A DNA stretch of 64,000 nucleotides from Quillaja saponaria (lineage: Eukaryota; Streptophyta; Magnoliopsida; Fabales; Quillajaceae), in the NCBI GenBank assembly GCA_029379385.1, contig CM055611.1, positions 15,136,062 to 15,200,061 on the forward strand, in the 5' to 3' direction. The translations under genes were made by a program, and so were the position numbers. Shown here in pieces: positions 1 to 13,019 of the stretch (position 1 is the stretch's first letter; the number at the start of each line of letters is the position of its first letter). Below the pieces are notes generated by a model that saw nothing but the letters and a program-made list of their open reading frames with translations, did no database searches and was not told where the DNA came from.

Positions 1-700
1 TATGTGATAATTTATAAATTTAAATTTTATGAAAATTTATAAATTTTTATTGTATGATATTTTTGAAGTTTAAAATATATAGTAATTTTTTAATTTTTAG
101 TATATGATATTTTATAAATTTAAAGTATATGATAATTTTAAAATTTTAAATTTTGGTATTTTTAGAATTTAAGATTTTTGATAATTTTTTAATTTTATAG
201 TGTATCATAAATGTTTTTATTATAATTTATGATATTTTAAAATTTTAAAATTCATGATATCTTTTAAATATAAAGTATATGTTAATTTATATATTTATAG
301 TTTATGATATATTTAAATTTTAAAATGTATGATAAATTTTAAAGTGTATAACAATTATATGGAATTTAAAATATATGATAAATTTTAAATTTATAATGTA
401 TGATAGTTTTTAAATTTTTTAATTTGGTATTTTTAGAATTTAAGATTTTTGATAATTTTTTAATTTTATAGTGTATCATAAATGTTTTTATTATAGTTTA
501 TGATATTTTAAAATTCATGATATCTTTTAAATATAAAGTATATGTTAATTTATATATTTATAGTTTATGATATATTTAAATTTTAAAATGTATGATAAAT
601 TTTAAAGTGTATAATAATTATATGGAATTAAAAATATATGATATCGCAAATTTTTAAATTTTTATTATTGTGTATGATATCGCAAAATTTTAAATTTTAC
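1..700. repeat. AT-rich tandem duplication
   Basis: Almost pure A/T sequence built from variants of a 'tatgataaatttta' motif. A block starting near 155 (ggtatttttagaattt) recurs near 426, an offset of about 271 bp, and stays alignable for over 200 bp apart from a short deletion in the second copy. No coding potential is visible. It could be the subterminal repeat region of the MULE-like element that follows, but no terminal inverted repeat was identified. Confidence 0.75.
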
Positions 701-884
701 TATATTTTTTTAATTTAAAGTGTATAATTTTTTAACTTATTTGAAATGATTTAGTAAAAAGAAAAAACATTAAATTATTTTAAAAATTAATGGAGCACAC
801 TTACATTAATCAAATACATATTATGAATACTATAATTTTTTTAGAAAAACTTGCCACACATTAGCGATAATGAAATAAATATGT

Positions 885-1624
885 GTGTCATTGTTTAACA
901 ACATGTTGGCAAAGACGATGAAAGAAAATTATGAACGAAATCATCATAACCATCACTGTCAGGGTAGTCAGACAGGCTATCATCGCTCTCGTATTGAGCA
1001 TCAATTTCAACTTCCATCATGGTCGGAGTTCTTAACTTGTCTTGGCGATCAACCGCCTCATGCCAGGCATGGTACTTATCTAGTCTTCGATTCATCTGGT
1101 TAATTTCGGACTTAGTCTTTCAATCACCTGAGCTATTTCACCTTGTGTTGAACTGAGGTAAAGTTGCAGATATCGCTTTTTGGGACTGACAGCTTGTGTA
1201 ATCTACATATGATTTCATCTCACACCTTATCTCCCACCATCTAATGTACTTAGGTTCCCTTGCCCAAACTACCCAATTTTCTTGTGAGACATTAGTAACT
1301 GGTCCGAGCATTATATGATCGGTAATATTTGCAACTATTGGTAAAATATATAAGGACGCATTGAAACTCTCTTTTCGATCTATATCATGTAACCTCATTC
1401 TGATCAGTATACTTGCCTACACGATGAAGACGTTGTCTCAGGTGTTGATGGCTCAGGTCTGGTTCTAGTTGATGATCTGTGACCACTATAACGTCCATGA
1501 CAGCCACAATGTGAAGCATGGTTGTCTTGGCATATTTTCTTGTTATCGAGTGTGAGTTTCTAATAAGAAATGGTTGTTTGATGTTTTCAACTCTGATGGG
1601 TTTGAAACTGTTATATATAAGCAA
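885..1624 (-). pseudogene. ORF fragments, tail of MULE/PMD element
   Basis: Three short minus-strand open stretches (1624-1385, 1398-1138, 1095-895) in different frames look like pieces of one decayed protein. The middle piece is tryptophan-rich (residues such as WVVWAREPKYIRWWEIR), and the last has a tyrosine/aspartate-rich acidic end. They lie downstream, on the same strand, of the PMD-coding segment. I do not recognise the family. Their position suggests they belong to the same transposon or to a nested one. Stops and frame changes mean they are not a working gene. Confidence 0.3.
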
Positions 1625-1942
1625 ATATTTTTTGTTATCGTCAAAATAATGTCACTTGAATATATACTGAAGTAATCAAAGATTTAATGCATGAGTGTAA
1701 AGTAATGTCAGCATGTCTGTTCACACGTAAAGTAATGTCAGCCTGTTCATTTACTATTTAAATGCTTTATAAGTGAAAATACGTGAACTGAGTAGTCACT
1801 TCATGAAAAGATTGCGTACCTCATTCTAATTATTACATGCTTCATTATAAAGTGATGCTAGCATGTATGTTTATTAAAACAATACTTGAAGATTTATGTA
1901 ATAATTTCAGTATTTAAGATAATAATTATTTTCAGACAATTG

Positions 1943-2000
1943 AAAAATTTCCACCTTGAAGTGGTGGGGGGTTTGGCAGACCCCTACCTGTTAATTAAAA
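1943..2000. repeat. 55-nt dispersed repeat, copy 1
   Basis: A segment centred on 'ggtggggggtttggc' and 'acccctacctgtt' matches 4338-4392 with only a few changes. It sits just past the 3' end of the PMD reading frame when read on the minus strand, and the second copy sits just past the MULE transposase frame. Confidence 0.8.
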
Positions 2001-2061
2001 AGTAAATTCCTAATTTACAAGTATAACTAAATTAAAACATAAACCAAGAAGACTCTTCCTA

Positions 2062-4190
2062 TTACAAGTAACAAACACAAACAAAAAAAAAAAAAAAAAA
2101 CAAAAAAAACTTAAATAAGGATTTCGGGCAATACTGGTTTACAAAAAATGTACCATATGGGCGTGGTCTTCTCTTCCTTGCCGGGTTTCGCCTAGGTGGT
2201 ACATTAGCTGTGTCACCAAGATATTCTGACTGAGGTATGTCATCAACACCGTTAAATCCTTTATCTGCTTGCATACCTGAACCCATACCTGGGTCATATG
2301 ATGCCGGTGTACTACCATACTAAAAGTATGACACCTGCGGTAGGGGAGAGTTAAAAACCTCGCTTGATTGATGTGCAAAGTCCGGCATAAGTTGCTGATA
2401 CATAACTGAAGTATTGGCCATATATGGAGGTGGAGACATATGTGGTGGTGACAGAATATACACATCTGATGGTCGGACATCAGCATCAACACGTCTATAA
2501 GATACCGATGGTCCAGGGACATCAGTCCTACTGCGTCTGCGATGTTGTGATGACATAGATGATGATGATGTTGAATGAGTAGAATAGGAAGGAGCTGGAG
2601 CAGCATGGATAAGACCAACTTGGTGTAAGATATCTCCTACTGATACGTCTATACCACTCATTCTACTCGGGTATATGAGCAGTATGATCATGTGCAACTC
2701 CATATGCAACCTCCCATGTCTGGACCAGATGATATCTCATGCCCCAAATGGCTAAGTGGTTAGCATGTAGCCAACGGTAGTCTATGACACCCCAACCCCT
2801 GAAGATCACATTTGTGCAAGGTTTGATCGGCCTCTATGTCAGCAGGGTTTTCTAGTATAAGTTGTTGATATCTAAACTGATGCATTACCCTATCCACTTT
2901 TTGATACTCAACAATATGAAAACATATTAAGGGTACTTTAGCACCCCAAATATGCTGGTCTCGATAACAATAGTTTGGTATCAGGTGACTCATCTCATCA
3001 TCAATGTATGGTAGTGATATGAACTACAACCTAAAAACAATGTCAATGTTTTAATAAATAAAACATTGTAACATGAATATGTTAAATGGTACATAGATAT
3101 AAGATAAACTTCTAATTACCTGCTTTGCTGACATCCTGTCCCAGCATCTCCCTGTACCAAGACACCATTTTATGGCTGATTTGAGTTACTTTGAACTTTA
3201 CTCTCCACCTACAAGTAATTAAAAATGTCAATTACAAGTCATTTACGTACCACACATTATAAGTAAATGCATAAAACCAATAATTTTACACACCTCACGC
3301 CTAAAGGACAAAGATTATCCCACAGAATTTCTATTCTCCTTCCTCGGTGTGAGAAATGGTAGTCTCTCCCATGCCCATACCTAGAGTAATATCAAAGGTC
3401 CAGCAATTTCAGAAGCATCAAGGTGAGTGGCATGACACATCTCCCTGTACAACCATTCCAGGGAGGCATTGCCCAAGCTGTATTGTCCTGCGATATCTAG
3501 GTTTTCCTAGCAGAGATAAGAAACAAATGTGCACATAGGGTACTTCGTCTTACTAGGTGAATAACAATCCACCCATCAGCTGTAATATATAAGCTTAGTG
3601 CATATCTCTGTGTTGTAATGTCATCACCGCTGTTTGGGAAAATTTTGAAATGTCATTCCTAATCAGCTCATATTCAATGTCTTACCCTTAATGACTGTAG
3701 CAGAGGGCACAACTCCCAATAATCGCTCGCACTCAGTTACGACGTCGGCACCTAACTAGGACCAGAGACAGGCTCACCAGTCGACAGGTAAACCCAACAG
3801 AATACTAACATCCTGTAGTGTGATGGTGGCCTCGCCGTGAGGCAGATGAAATGTGTGAGTTTCTGGCCTCCATCGCTCGACTAAAGCTGTCACAAGGTGC
3901 TAATCAAGTGAAATAAACCCCACCCTAATCACACCACCAAAACCTGTCCTAGTCATATACTCCAATCCACGAGGATTAATATTAATATTATTAAGAATCC
4001 CCCAGCCGAACATCACCTCCCTCCGACGACATCTCAGGACATAGGTCTCGCTCTAAAATTTTAAAAACATATTAGTAAGAAAATTTCTGCTAATAAAATG
4101 AAATTGACAAATTAAAGGTAAATTGATTTGTTATTTACATACCTTGTGATTCGTGAAAACTCTAACGGATCAATGACTATCATGTAGTTT
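2062..4190 (-). pseudogene. Plant mobile domain (PMD) protein, decayed
   Basis: Minus-strand translation gives the signature of the plant mobile domain found in MAIN/MAIN-LIKE proteins and in transposons. Around 3950-3780 it reads [19 protein letters not shown], then [16 protein letters not shown]. Around 2990-2800 it reads WGAKVPLICFHIVEYQKVDR. The C-terminal part (about 2709-2320) is low-complexity, rich in Ser, His and Pro. The frame is interrupted: a stop follows LPVDW where the family continues, and the parts lie in different frames, some possibly separated by introns (an apparent exon end with a GTAAT donor near 3120). Immediately upstream on the same strand is a MULE transposase, so this is best read as the accessory gene of a PMD-carrying MULE. 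PMD also occurs in Gypsy elements and host genes, so the affiliation is inferred from position. Confidence 0.65.
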
Positions 4191-4337
4191 AAGAACTGAA
4201 AGATCTACTGGGGCTACGGAATCTATGAATCTACATAACAAAAGACAAATCAAATACAATGTTAATATGCATACACGACAATAATATTACAATTTAATGT
4301 AATGGGGAAAGACTTAGATAAAATGATAAATACTTGA

Positions 4338-4392
4338 AAAATTCTACCTTCAACTGGTGGGGGGTTTGGCTTACCCCTACCTGTTTATTAAT
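4338..4392. repeat. 55-nt dispersed repeat, copy 2
   Basis: Near-identical to 1943-2000. On the minus strand both copies begin with an AACAG|GTAGGGGT stretch that resembles a splice acceptor, and stay open in the same frame (VGV, then QTPH in both). They may be duplicated exon starts or a shared 3' module. Confidence 0.8.
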
Positions 4393-4404
4393 TTCAAAAT
4401 AATT

Positions 4405-4465
4405 TTACATGACATGTGGGGGACATAATGTCCAAATATGGGGGACATAATGTCAAATATATGCA
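4405..4465. repeat. Short tandem repeat
   Basis: The unit 'gggggacataatgtc' occurs twice with about 8 bases between copies, between the MULE zinc-knuckle region and the second 55-nt repeat. No function is apparent. Confidence 0.6.
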
Positions 4466-4542
4466 TAATAAAAACTAGAAATAAATACATAAATAGGAAA
4501 ACTCTTACATTTACATTAAAGTAAAGAATGTGATCATAGAAG

Positions 4543-7054
4543 TTATGTTTTAAGATTGTATAATGTTAGGACAATTTTTACGATTGTGTCCCTCCTGCCT
4601 ATATAAACCACACCTATGTTGCCTCGTAGACTCTGTAATGTCCATCTCATTATAATTGCGATGTGTTTTCGACCTACCCTTCTTTCGCAATTTGGACATG
4701 TCAGGAAGCACATGGGGGAACTAGAATTTCGGCCAATAGTCATCGTGCATCACTGAGTTGAATTGTGGAATGTATACAAGCTTCCTAATTTCTCAGTTTA
4801 TACCACTCCCTAATAAAGTCGTTATAGTTCAGATGCATGCTTGCACATGCTGCTATAACATGCGAAGCACGAGATCATGTATTACTTGGGGTTTATTGCA
4901 TGTGCACGTTCTTTCATTTAAATGCACAGTGTGCTGGTTACCTGCCCTTTTAAGCTTGCCATCCACGAAATTGCGTCTTTATTTCAATTATCCCCTAAAC
5001 CGGTATGAAACTATCTCAACTCGTGTCCACCTGCTCTCTCTGCCCAATTTTGGATTTTGTCTATAAGTGTCGGTTGTGTATTGATTGCCAGCATTTAGCT
5101 GAGCATTAATATTCGCCCGATGTTCCACGAAATATTTAACACACTGGTAAAATGTCAACCACACCAGTGCAATGATTGGGACTTGTCGCGTTCTCTTCAA
5201 GACATTGTTCATGCACTTCCCCCAAGTTCGTGGTCATAAAGTCAAAGCGGTGACCTTCGTCATGTGCCAGTGCCCGCTACTCCAATGGAATTCTACCAAT
5301 CCATACAGTATACTCAGAGTCCATGCAAACAAACTTATCGAAATATTTATCGAACTTGCGTTTTTGAGTTTGACTAGCAGTGTGGATGAGTAGATTCTTT
5401 GCTTTCATATTCTTATGGGTCTTATGAAAGTTGCTTGCAATGTGCCTAACACAAAAATGGTGATACCCATAAGGCTCAGTCCAACCATTTCGAGGATCTG
5501 AAGTACCAGCAATTATCCTGGCATGACGATCAGATATTAAGCAAACACCTACCCGTTGTGTTACACGCATACGAAGTAAACTTAAAAATCATCCACAGCT
5601 ATCTGTGTTCTCCTCCTCAACAACTGCAAATGCAACTGAAACTAAACTATTGTTACCATCAATATCAGTTGCAACCAACAATTTTTCCCGTGTACTTTCC
5701 ACAAGGAATGTGCGTCAATCTGAAGAACTGGTCTACAATGATGGAAGACCTCGATAGATGGCCCAAAAGCTCAGAATACTCGCTGGAATATAATCTGTCC
5801 AGGATTATTAGTTGGGTTCACTTTCCATTCAAAGCGTGTGTCCGAGATTGGTGACACGAAGTACATTTAAATATCTAGGAAGGTCATTGTAAGATTCCTC
5901 CCAATTACCAAACACAAGATTTATTGCTTTCTTCTTCGCTTTGAATATTTTGCTCAAACTTGGACTATAATGGAAGTGATCTTTTATCATTGTAAGCAAC
6001 ACAGCTCCTGGTGTAGTAGGGTCTTCATTTATAGTATTTTTGATATATTCGGCAATAATCCCTTGTCCAGATTATAATGATCTTGAGTTATTCTGCTATA
6101 AACACAGCTTGTGAGCGACATCCAACTTCGTAATCTGAAACTTTTCAAATCTTTTACTAAAATGTCCTCGCAACCTCCACTTGCAACCCTGTTCGTGGAG
6201 CTTGCACCTGATATCCATGTGTCCTTTTTGGACTAAATAACTATGAAAGTCACGTGGTTCATAATGTGCCAGTATTTAATAGTGTTTTTTAACTTCGGCA
6301 TTCGTGTTGAACAGCATGCCATTGTAAAATTCATTATACAACTCCCATTGTGCATTTTGAACAATAACAGGGTTTATTGCACGTGTCCCTGGCAATGTTC
6401 ACGTCCGTGTAGAAGGGATTCGGGACATATTCGCCAAATAAATCTTCTTCAGAAGCCTCGATAATATCATTCACTTCAATGTTAAAATGAGGATCAACGT
6501 TCAAATCAAGGATATCTTCTCCATTGTCCAATAACATCATTCATACCAAGCGTTTCTGAGTAATTCATCGGTGAATGCGGCCTAAGAGACGCTGATGCTT
6601 CTCCTACAACATGAGAACTGAGTTGATCGTATTGCCGCCTCGAAGACTTGGGATTCCATGAATATGTTTTCAGGAACCAGGTCAAGTGTGTCATGACTCA
6701 GAACATGAGTCAGAGATTCATCCTGAAGTGTGTGCCTATATAAATAAATCTCTAAGATAAATCTAGGGCCTTGCGCACTGGCATGCTGTACAAGTCCTCA
6801 TCATCAGCTACTGTAACTGGACTATAACGGGTTGAATTATTAATAGTATTTGAAAATCGACAAATTATAGTCAAGTACTCTCTTCTTCTATCAACCTTTA
6901 AGGATTTGCATAGACAAGCATGAAACTTTGCATACTTGATACGCTTGGGTACACGAATGCACTTAACGGGACCTGAATCATATTCAAGTTCGTTCGAACC
7001 AGTATGCATTTCACCATTAATGTAATACATAATTCCAATTTCTTCCATTATCAA
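4543..7054 (-). pseudogene. MULE (MuDR-type) transposase, decayed
   Basis: Minus-strand domains appear in the order expected of MuDR-type transposases. Region 7054-6240 holds acidic N-terminal fragments. Around 5850-5580 the frames give AFGPSIE and CRPVLQID followed by VEEE, the start of the MULE transposase domain. The 5570-5277 segment reads VCLISDRHARIIAG and, further on, HHFCVRHIASNF, its most conserved part. Near 4960-4840 comes a SWIM-like zinc finger (RTCTC followed by a degenerate C-H pair). Near 4650-4570 is a CCHC zinc knuckle ending EGHNRKNCP, whose second cysteine is replaced by tyrosine. Frameshifts and stops separate these parts, so the copy cannot encode a whole transposase. 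Downstream on the same strand is the PMD segment, a known pairing in plant MULEs. Confidence 0.8.
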
Positions 7055-7059
7055 ATTTG

Positions 7060-9055
7060 TACCTTCAAAATGCTTGAAAATATTATAAAATTTTCTCTTT
7101 ATATTGTTAATGAATTTACATAGATTAACTATAAACTACTAATCATAATAGATGATTCAAATTATAATACCCAAATTACTAATTAATTCAAACAATACAA
7201 ATTTATTAATTATAATATATATTTTAAATTAATTATATTAAAATATTATGGTTTCATCTTTAAGTTAATTGGTAAATATTAATTTTGCCTATTATGAATT
7301 AATTAAATAATAAAAATATGATTAAACATGAAACATAAAAATACTATCTATAAATTAATTACATTAAAACATACAAATACAAAAAAAATCTATTTATATT
7401 ACTTACCATAATTATTATGAATTAATTAAATTTTTTACTTTTCCTAATAAATATATAATTAATTCTTAATTGATCATAAATTATCTTACTATAAATTTCC
7501 AATAAAATTCGATTTATAAATTAGTCACTACTTTTAAAATAAAATTACTATTTCTACTAAGTAATAAAATCATATTTATCATAGATTATATTACTACCAT
7601 AATATTATGAATTAATTAAATTTTAATTTAATAATAAATATATTATTAATAATTAATGATCATAAACATATACCTATAAAGTTCCCAATAAAAATATATG
7701 ATAAAATTAGTCACTAATTTTAAAGTATAAAACACGATATAGCTTACCATAATATATGAATTAATTAAATTTTAATTCCTAATAAATATATTAATTAATT
7801 TAAAACTATCCAAATTACAATTAATTAAACATCAAAAATTATTAATTAAATATCTATTTTTAATAAATTTATTAACATATTATGATTCAGCTTGAAGTAG
7901 TGGAATATTAAAATAATTACTCTACTGAAATAATAATAAATATCATACACAGTAAAACAGAAAAAGGACTATAAATAATTACAGAAAACACAAAACAAAA
8001 AAGCATATAAGATTAAAATTAAGAATAATGCAAAAATAAAAGCACGAGTTATCATAGGAGATAGGACCATAATTATATCATAAAGAGATTACTTCACATA
8101 ATGGAGTGATAAAAGTAATTTTAGTTTAATTTTTTTTATTAAAATACATTTAATTAATTAATGATCATAAATATGTTATCATAAATATTATAAATTTACT
8201 AAAAATTACTAATTATTTAAAAACCATCCAAATTATTAGTGAATTTAAACTGTCATAAAATTATTAATTATTTCAAATCTTAATTATTACTATTTTAAGC
8301 CAAATAAAATTACTAACTAATTTAAACGTCACAAAATTATTAATTAATTTAAATGTCACATAATTACTATTTTAAACTTATAAATATCAATTATTAATTT
8401 AAACCTGAAAAAGTTAATAATTTATCATATCATAAATATACTAATTATTGCAATTATCATAAAAATTACAATTTCAACAATTTTTTTATTATAACATATA
8501 ATAAAAATTAATATTTCAACAATTATAATATAAAACTACTGCAAATATAGGTACATCCATACAACAATGATAAATACAACTTTCTACAAAATTCTTTCTT
8601 CTTTATGACTTACTAGGTAAGAAGCAAATGAGCAAAAAGTATCATCACCGGCAACGAGATTTTCAACAATAATCCTAAAAAAACATAAATAAACTTAGAA
8701 TAATAAAATATATATATCGATTTTAACATAAAATGGTTTATGTAATTTCTATTTTATATTTTATTTTAAAAAAATTAAATGGTATATGTAATTTAACTAA
8801 TTATTATTGATTAAATATTACTAATTATAATAAATAATATAAATTATAATTTCATTAATTGTAATATATATAATAATATATATGATTAAAATTTGTAAAA
8901 ATAATAGATTATAAATAATTATTTATTAATTTAATAATTTAATTTAACTAACAATAATAATAATAATTTCTTAAACAAAAATTTTTATAACTTACCTAAG
9001 ATTTTGCTGCGAATAAATACAAACGCTGTGAAGAAGAAACACAAATACTGTGAAG
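7060..9055. other. AT-rich stretch, no gene seen
   Basis: About 2 kb of very AT-rich DNA with many 'attaattaa' runs. No ORF of note, no RNA gene and no clear repeat unit was found. It may be the 5' non-coding part of the MULE. Confidence 0.6.
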
Positions 9056-9057
9056 AA

Positions 9058-9180
9058 AAATAAAATAAGAGATTAAGGAAATGAGGGATGAAGGAAATGA
9101 GAGATCAAGGAACGAGGGTATGAAGAAAATGAGAGATTAAGGAATGAGGGTATGAAGAAAATGAGGGAGGAAATGAGGTA
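9058..9180. repeat. Purine-rich tandem repeat
   Basis: Units such as 'gagggtatgaagaaaatgag' alternate with 'gagattaaggaa', repeating at roughly 40 bp about three times. The strand is almost all purine. Confidence 0.75.
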
Positions 9181-9279
9181 TTTGTAGGAGGAGAGCTCTC
9201 TCCTACAGTTGTGTGGTGAGGAGTGAAAGAAATAAAGTGGAGGAGAGGGGGAAAGCAGAGCATGCATGTATGCTCTGCA

Positions 9280-9610
9280 AAATTAAAATTATTGTACGTA
9301 GGGCAGGGGTAGGCTTACAGCGGGTAGAAAGGGATAGGCTGGCAGGGGGTGCAGGGGTAGGCTGCAGCATTGCAAGGCTGGTAAATGCCAGCCCTGAAAC
9401 GGCTTTACAAAAGCTGGTTTTAGGGCTTGTCCCACCGGGGGGACAAAATTTGAATGAAATCGGGTTTTGAAAACCCAGTTTCAGGGCTCAATTAATTTGA
9501 TCGGCGTGGACCCGTGAGGTGTGTGTTGTGGGGTCTGTGGGGTGACATGCATGGTGAATCAGACCAGAAAACGGTTTTTGAAAATGCGGTTTCAGAGTTT
9601 ATCCTATTTT
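9280..9610. repeat. GC-rich block with three related hairpin motifs
   Basis: This is a compositional island in AT-rich surroundings. Three imperfect palindromes share a layout: 'gaaacggctttacaaaagc' with 'tggttttaggg' (about 9397), 'gaaatcgggttttgaaaac' with 'ccagtttcaggg' (about 9457), and 'agaaaacggtttttgaaaa' with 'tgcggtttcagag' (about 9565). Each can fold on a short loop. The open frame at 9213-9470 shows no protein family and is probably chance. Confidence 0.55.
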
Positions 9611-10901
9611 GGCTGTTGAAGTAAAAAATTTACCATTTTGTTCGAAAATTTTGGGACTTGGACCCTTCTGTCCAAAAATCCTGAAAGTTCTTGATGTTTG
9701 TAAGAAAAGGAGATTATGGTGAAGTACGTGTCTCAAACATTAATATATTTATGGTCGAATAACATTACAAATGATATATACATTTTCCTTTTTTTGATTT
9801 GTTTTTTGTTTTAATTTTGGTTTAAATCAAATAACATTAGAAACTTAAATAAAGTTTTATACATCTCAATCTTAAGAAACCAATTCATTCCAAGTCTAAA
9901 GGAAATATCTTAAAATATAACAGAATATGAAGATACATCTATAAATTGGCATGCTTTGTTAGCCTATTTAGCAAACTAATTTCTTTCTTGTTTTATTTAA
10001 CAGTAACAATCAGGTGTGTTCATACCACATTATGCCCATCTCAATTAATTACTTCTCTAATCTAGTTCAAGGCAGGCCTATTATTAACAAAACTTTTCAT
10101 AAATTATAATCTCATCTAAAAACTTAAACTTATAATAAAAGAGAATATTAAATCATTATAATATTATACTAATTTTTACTTTTCTTAAAATATTCCGAAG
10201 GGAGAGATAGAAAAGAAAACTATTGTATCAATTACATTCAAAAGTATCTCCTTTAATTTCACATGTGTTGAATGATTATGTATTTTCCTTTTCATTAAAT
10301 TTTGAAATTCTCTAATTTTAACATGAATAATTTAGTTTTGAGTAAGCCAAAGAGGGTTAATTAGATAAGTTGCATATCTTACCTAGATACTACTTGATCA
10401 CTAACAAAAAAACAAAACAAAAATCTCAAAATTTAGTAAAATGGTTAAGCCAAAAAATATAATTCATTACAGTTTAGCGTAGTAAAAAGGTCTATATTTA
10501 TCCAAGTGCTTGTACAATCCATATATAAATTAAAGGTAAATATCATTTTATCCACCTATATTTATATCATTTTGTTTATGGACTATATATCATTTTACCG
10601 ACCGAGATTAATAATATTATTAGTTAACCCATCTCCATACATTTTAATTCATTCTTTTATTTAATTTAATTTTAATAGAAAAATTTATGTTATATATATA
10701 TTTTTTTTGAGCTAAAAAGAAAAAATTAAGTTAATTTGCATGTATACTCTAAATTTTCTATTATCTTATATAATTGGATTAAAAATGAAGGAAGGTGAGT
10801 TAAATAATAATAGTGTCAATCTCAAGTGGGTAAAGTAATAGTCTGAAAACAGCAAGTTAACAAAATTAAAATCATATAAACTATATATAGGTAATGTAAT
10901 A
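9611..10901. other. AT-rich intergenic DNA, no gene seen
   Basis: No coding frame, RNA gene or clear repeat was recognised between the GC-rich block and the CACTA element. Confidence 0.6.
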
Positions 10902-11639
10902 CACTACAAGAAATATAGACTGCAGACCTTACAAATACAGACACAGATGTTACAAATATAGACGTAGTAAATTATCTGCGGCTGCACATAAATTCAGGTA
11001 CGCAGACACTAATAACCAGTCTTAGATAATAGTTTTTGCCTCTGCAGATACAAAAAATTATCTACGTCTGTGTAGTAACATCTGGACGACAGACACAAAT
11101 TTGGACTGCCAAAAACTTTTGGCCACTTATAAGCGTTTGGATGACAGATGCAAAAGTGCAAACATAAATATTTCAAAGTATGCCCGACAGGCGTAGAAAA
11201 TATAGATGCACTTGTTGTTAAATTTATAAATTTTTCTGTGTCTGAAGCTTGCAGATGCAGAAACTCCAACTTAAGAACACAGATGGTGTAAATTTTTTGT
11301 TTTTATTATTCTTCTTTTATGCAAGTTTATAATTTTGTACCTGTAAATACCTGTATAAATTCTAAATTTCATATAAATAAGAAAATATTATACAAAAATC
11401 ATTGTACATAAGATTAAAATTATTTACAAAAATTGTAAAAATAACCATCTCATATAAAATCTTAACTTGTCTTTGGCTGTCTCAAGTTTGCTTGTTATAT
11501 ATCCTGACTAAGATGCGAAGACATGGATGTAGTATGAGATGCAACCTAAAATAATCAAAATAAATAAGTTCTAAGTAGTTAAATTAAACCTAACTTAATA
11601 TGTATATAAGTTAAAATTGTAACTTAAAAAAATTAAGCA

Positions 11640-12660
11640 AAATTTTTTGAAGTTTTGCATTAAAATTGTAATATTGTCCTAATATCGAAACCATTGATCT
11701 AAATAGTATTCCATTTCTTCCTATAGGTCTTATTCATCCTCAGGGTTATGCCGGTACTCCTGAAATGCCAAAATAGACTTGTCTTTGACTATTTTGCCCC
11801 TCTCACCTAAAACTTAAAGTTACAAAGGTTTTTCCTTAAAACTGTAGCATTGTCCTAATATTCTAACCATTAATCCAAGTGGTATTTTGTTTTTTCTTAC
11901 AAATCTTATTTTTCCCTACAGTCGTGTCGATACTCCTGGAATCTAAAATAGACTTGTATTTGACATTTTTGGCCCCCAAAGCCATAGTTACAAAAGTTTT
12001 GCCTTGAAACTGTAACATTGTCCTAATATCATAATCGTTAATCCAAATAAAATTTTGTTTCTTCCTACATGCTTATTCGTCTCTACGATTATGTTGGTAC
12101 TTTAGAAATCCAAAACAGACTTGTGTTTGACCATTTTGCCTCCCGAGCCCAGAGTTAAAAAGGTTTTGCCTTAAAACTATAATATTATCCAAATATCCTA
12201 ACCGTTGATATAAATGGCATTCTATTTCTTCTTACAGGTCTTATTCATTTCCATAGTCATGCAAGTACTCCTAGAATCCAACACGGACTTGTGTTGGATC
12301 GTTTTGTCCCCTGAACCCAGAGTTACAAAGGTTTTGCCTTGAAACAGTAACATTGTCCTAATATCCTAATCGTTAATCCAAATGGAATTCTGTTTTTTCC
12401 TACATGTTTATTTGTCCTTATGATCGTGCCAATACTCTTAGAATTCAAAACAAACTTGTATTTGACTATTTTGCCCTATGAACCCAGAATTACAAAGATT
12501 TTGCTTTGAAACAGTAACACTATCCTTCTATCCTTACTGTTTATTCAAATGACATTTCGTTTCTTCTTACAAGTCTTATTCGTCCCTTGGTCATGCCGGT
12601 ATTCCTAGAATCCAAAACAAACTTGTGCTTGGTCGTTTTGCCTCCCAAACCCAAATGTAA
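11640..12660. repeat. 168-bp tandem array inside the CACTA element
   Basis: Six degenerate copies of a unit containing 'cattgtcctaatatc', 'tttcttcctac', 'gtacttctagaatccaaaa' variants and 'ttttgcctcc' occur at about 11674, 11850, 12018, 12185, 12352 and 12521. Spacing is 176, 168, 167, 167 and 169 bp. The array is non-coding and lies downstream of the transposase gene on its strand. Confidence 0.88.
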
Positions 12661-13019
12661 ACATTTAATGTATAACTTAATAATAAAAATATTACTCAAG
12701 AATCCACAATGAAAATGAATCAAAAGAATCCGTACTTCTAGGAATAACTATGTAATATGTGTCCCAGAAACAACAATTTATATGATTATGTTAGTTATTT
12801 ATAAAATGAATAACAAAACTAAATAACGTTGTCCTAATTAAGATATGAACTATTTATGAATTACTTGCATATTTATAATTAAAGAACTACTAATTCTCAT
12901 CATTTTCATTGATCGACACTTCCTTTCATCATTGTCTTTTTCATCAACTGAGATAATTTCATTGTCATCAATAAAGTCATCATTAACAATTACCCTAATA
13001 TCTTTTTGCCCTTTTTAAT

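Noticed and set aside
9213..9470. 85-codon plus-strand ORF
   Set aside because: It runs through the GC-rich hairpin block, has no family signature and biased composition; probably chance.
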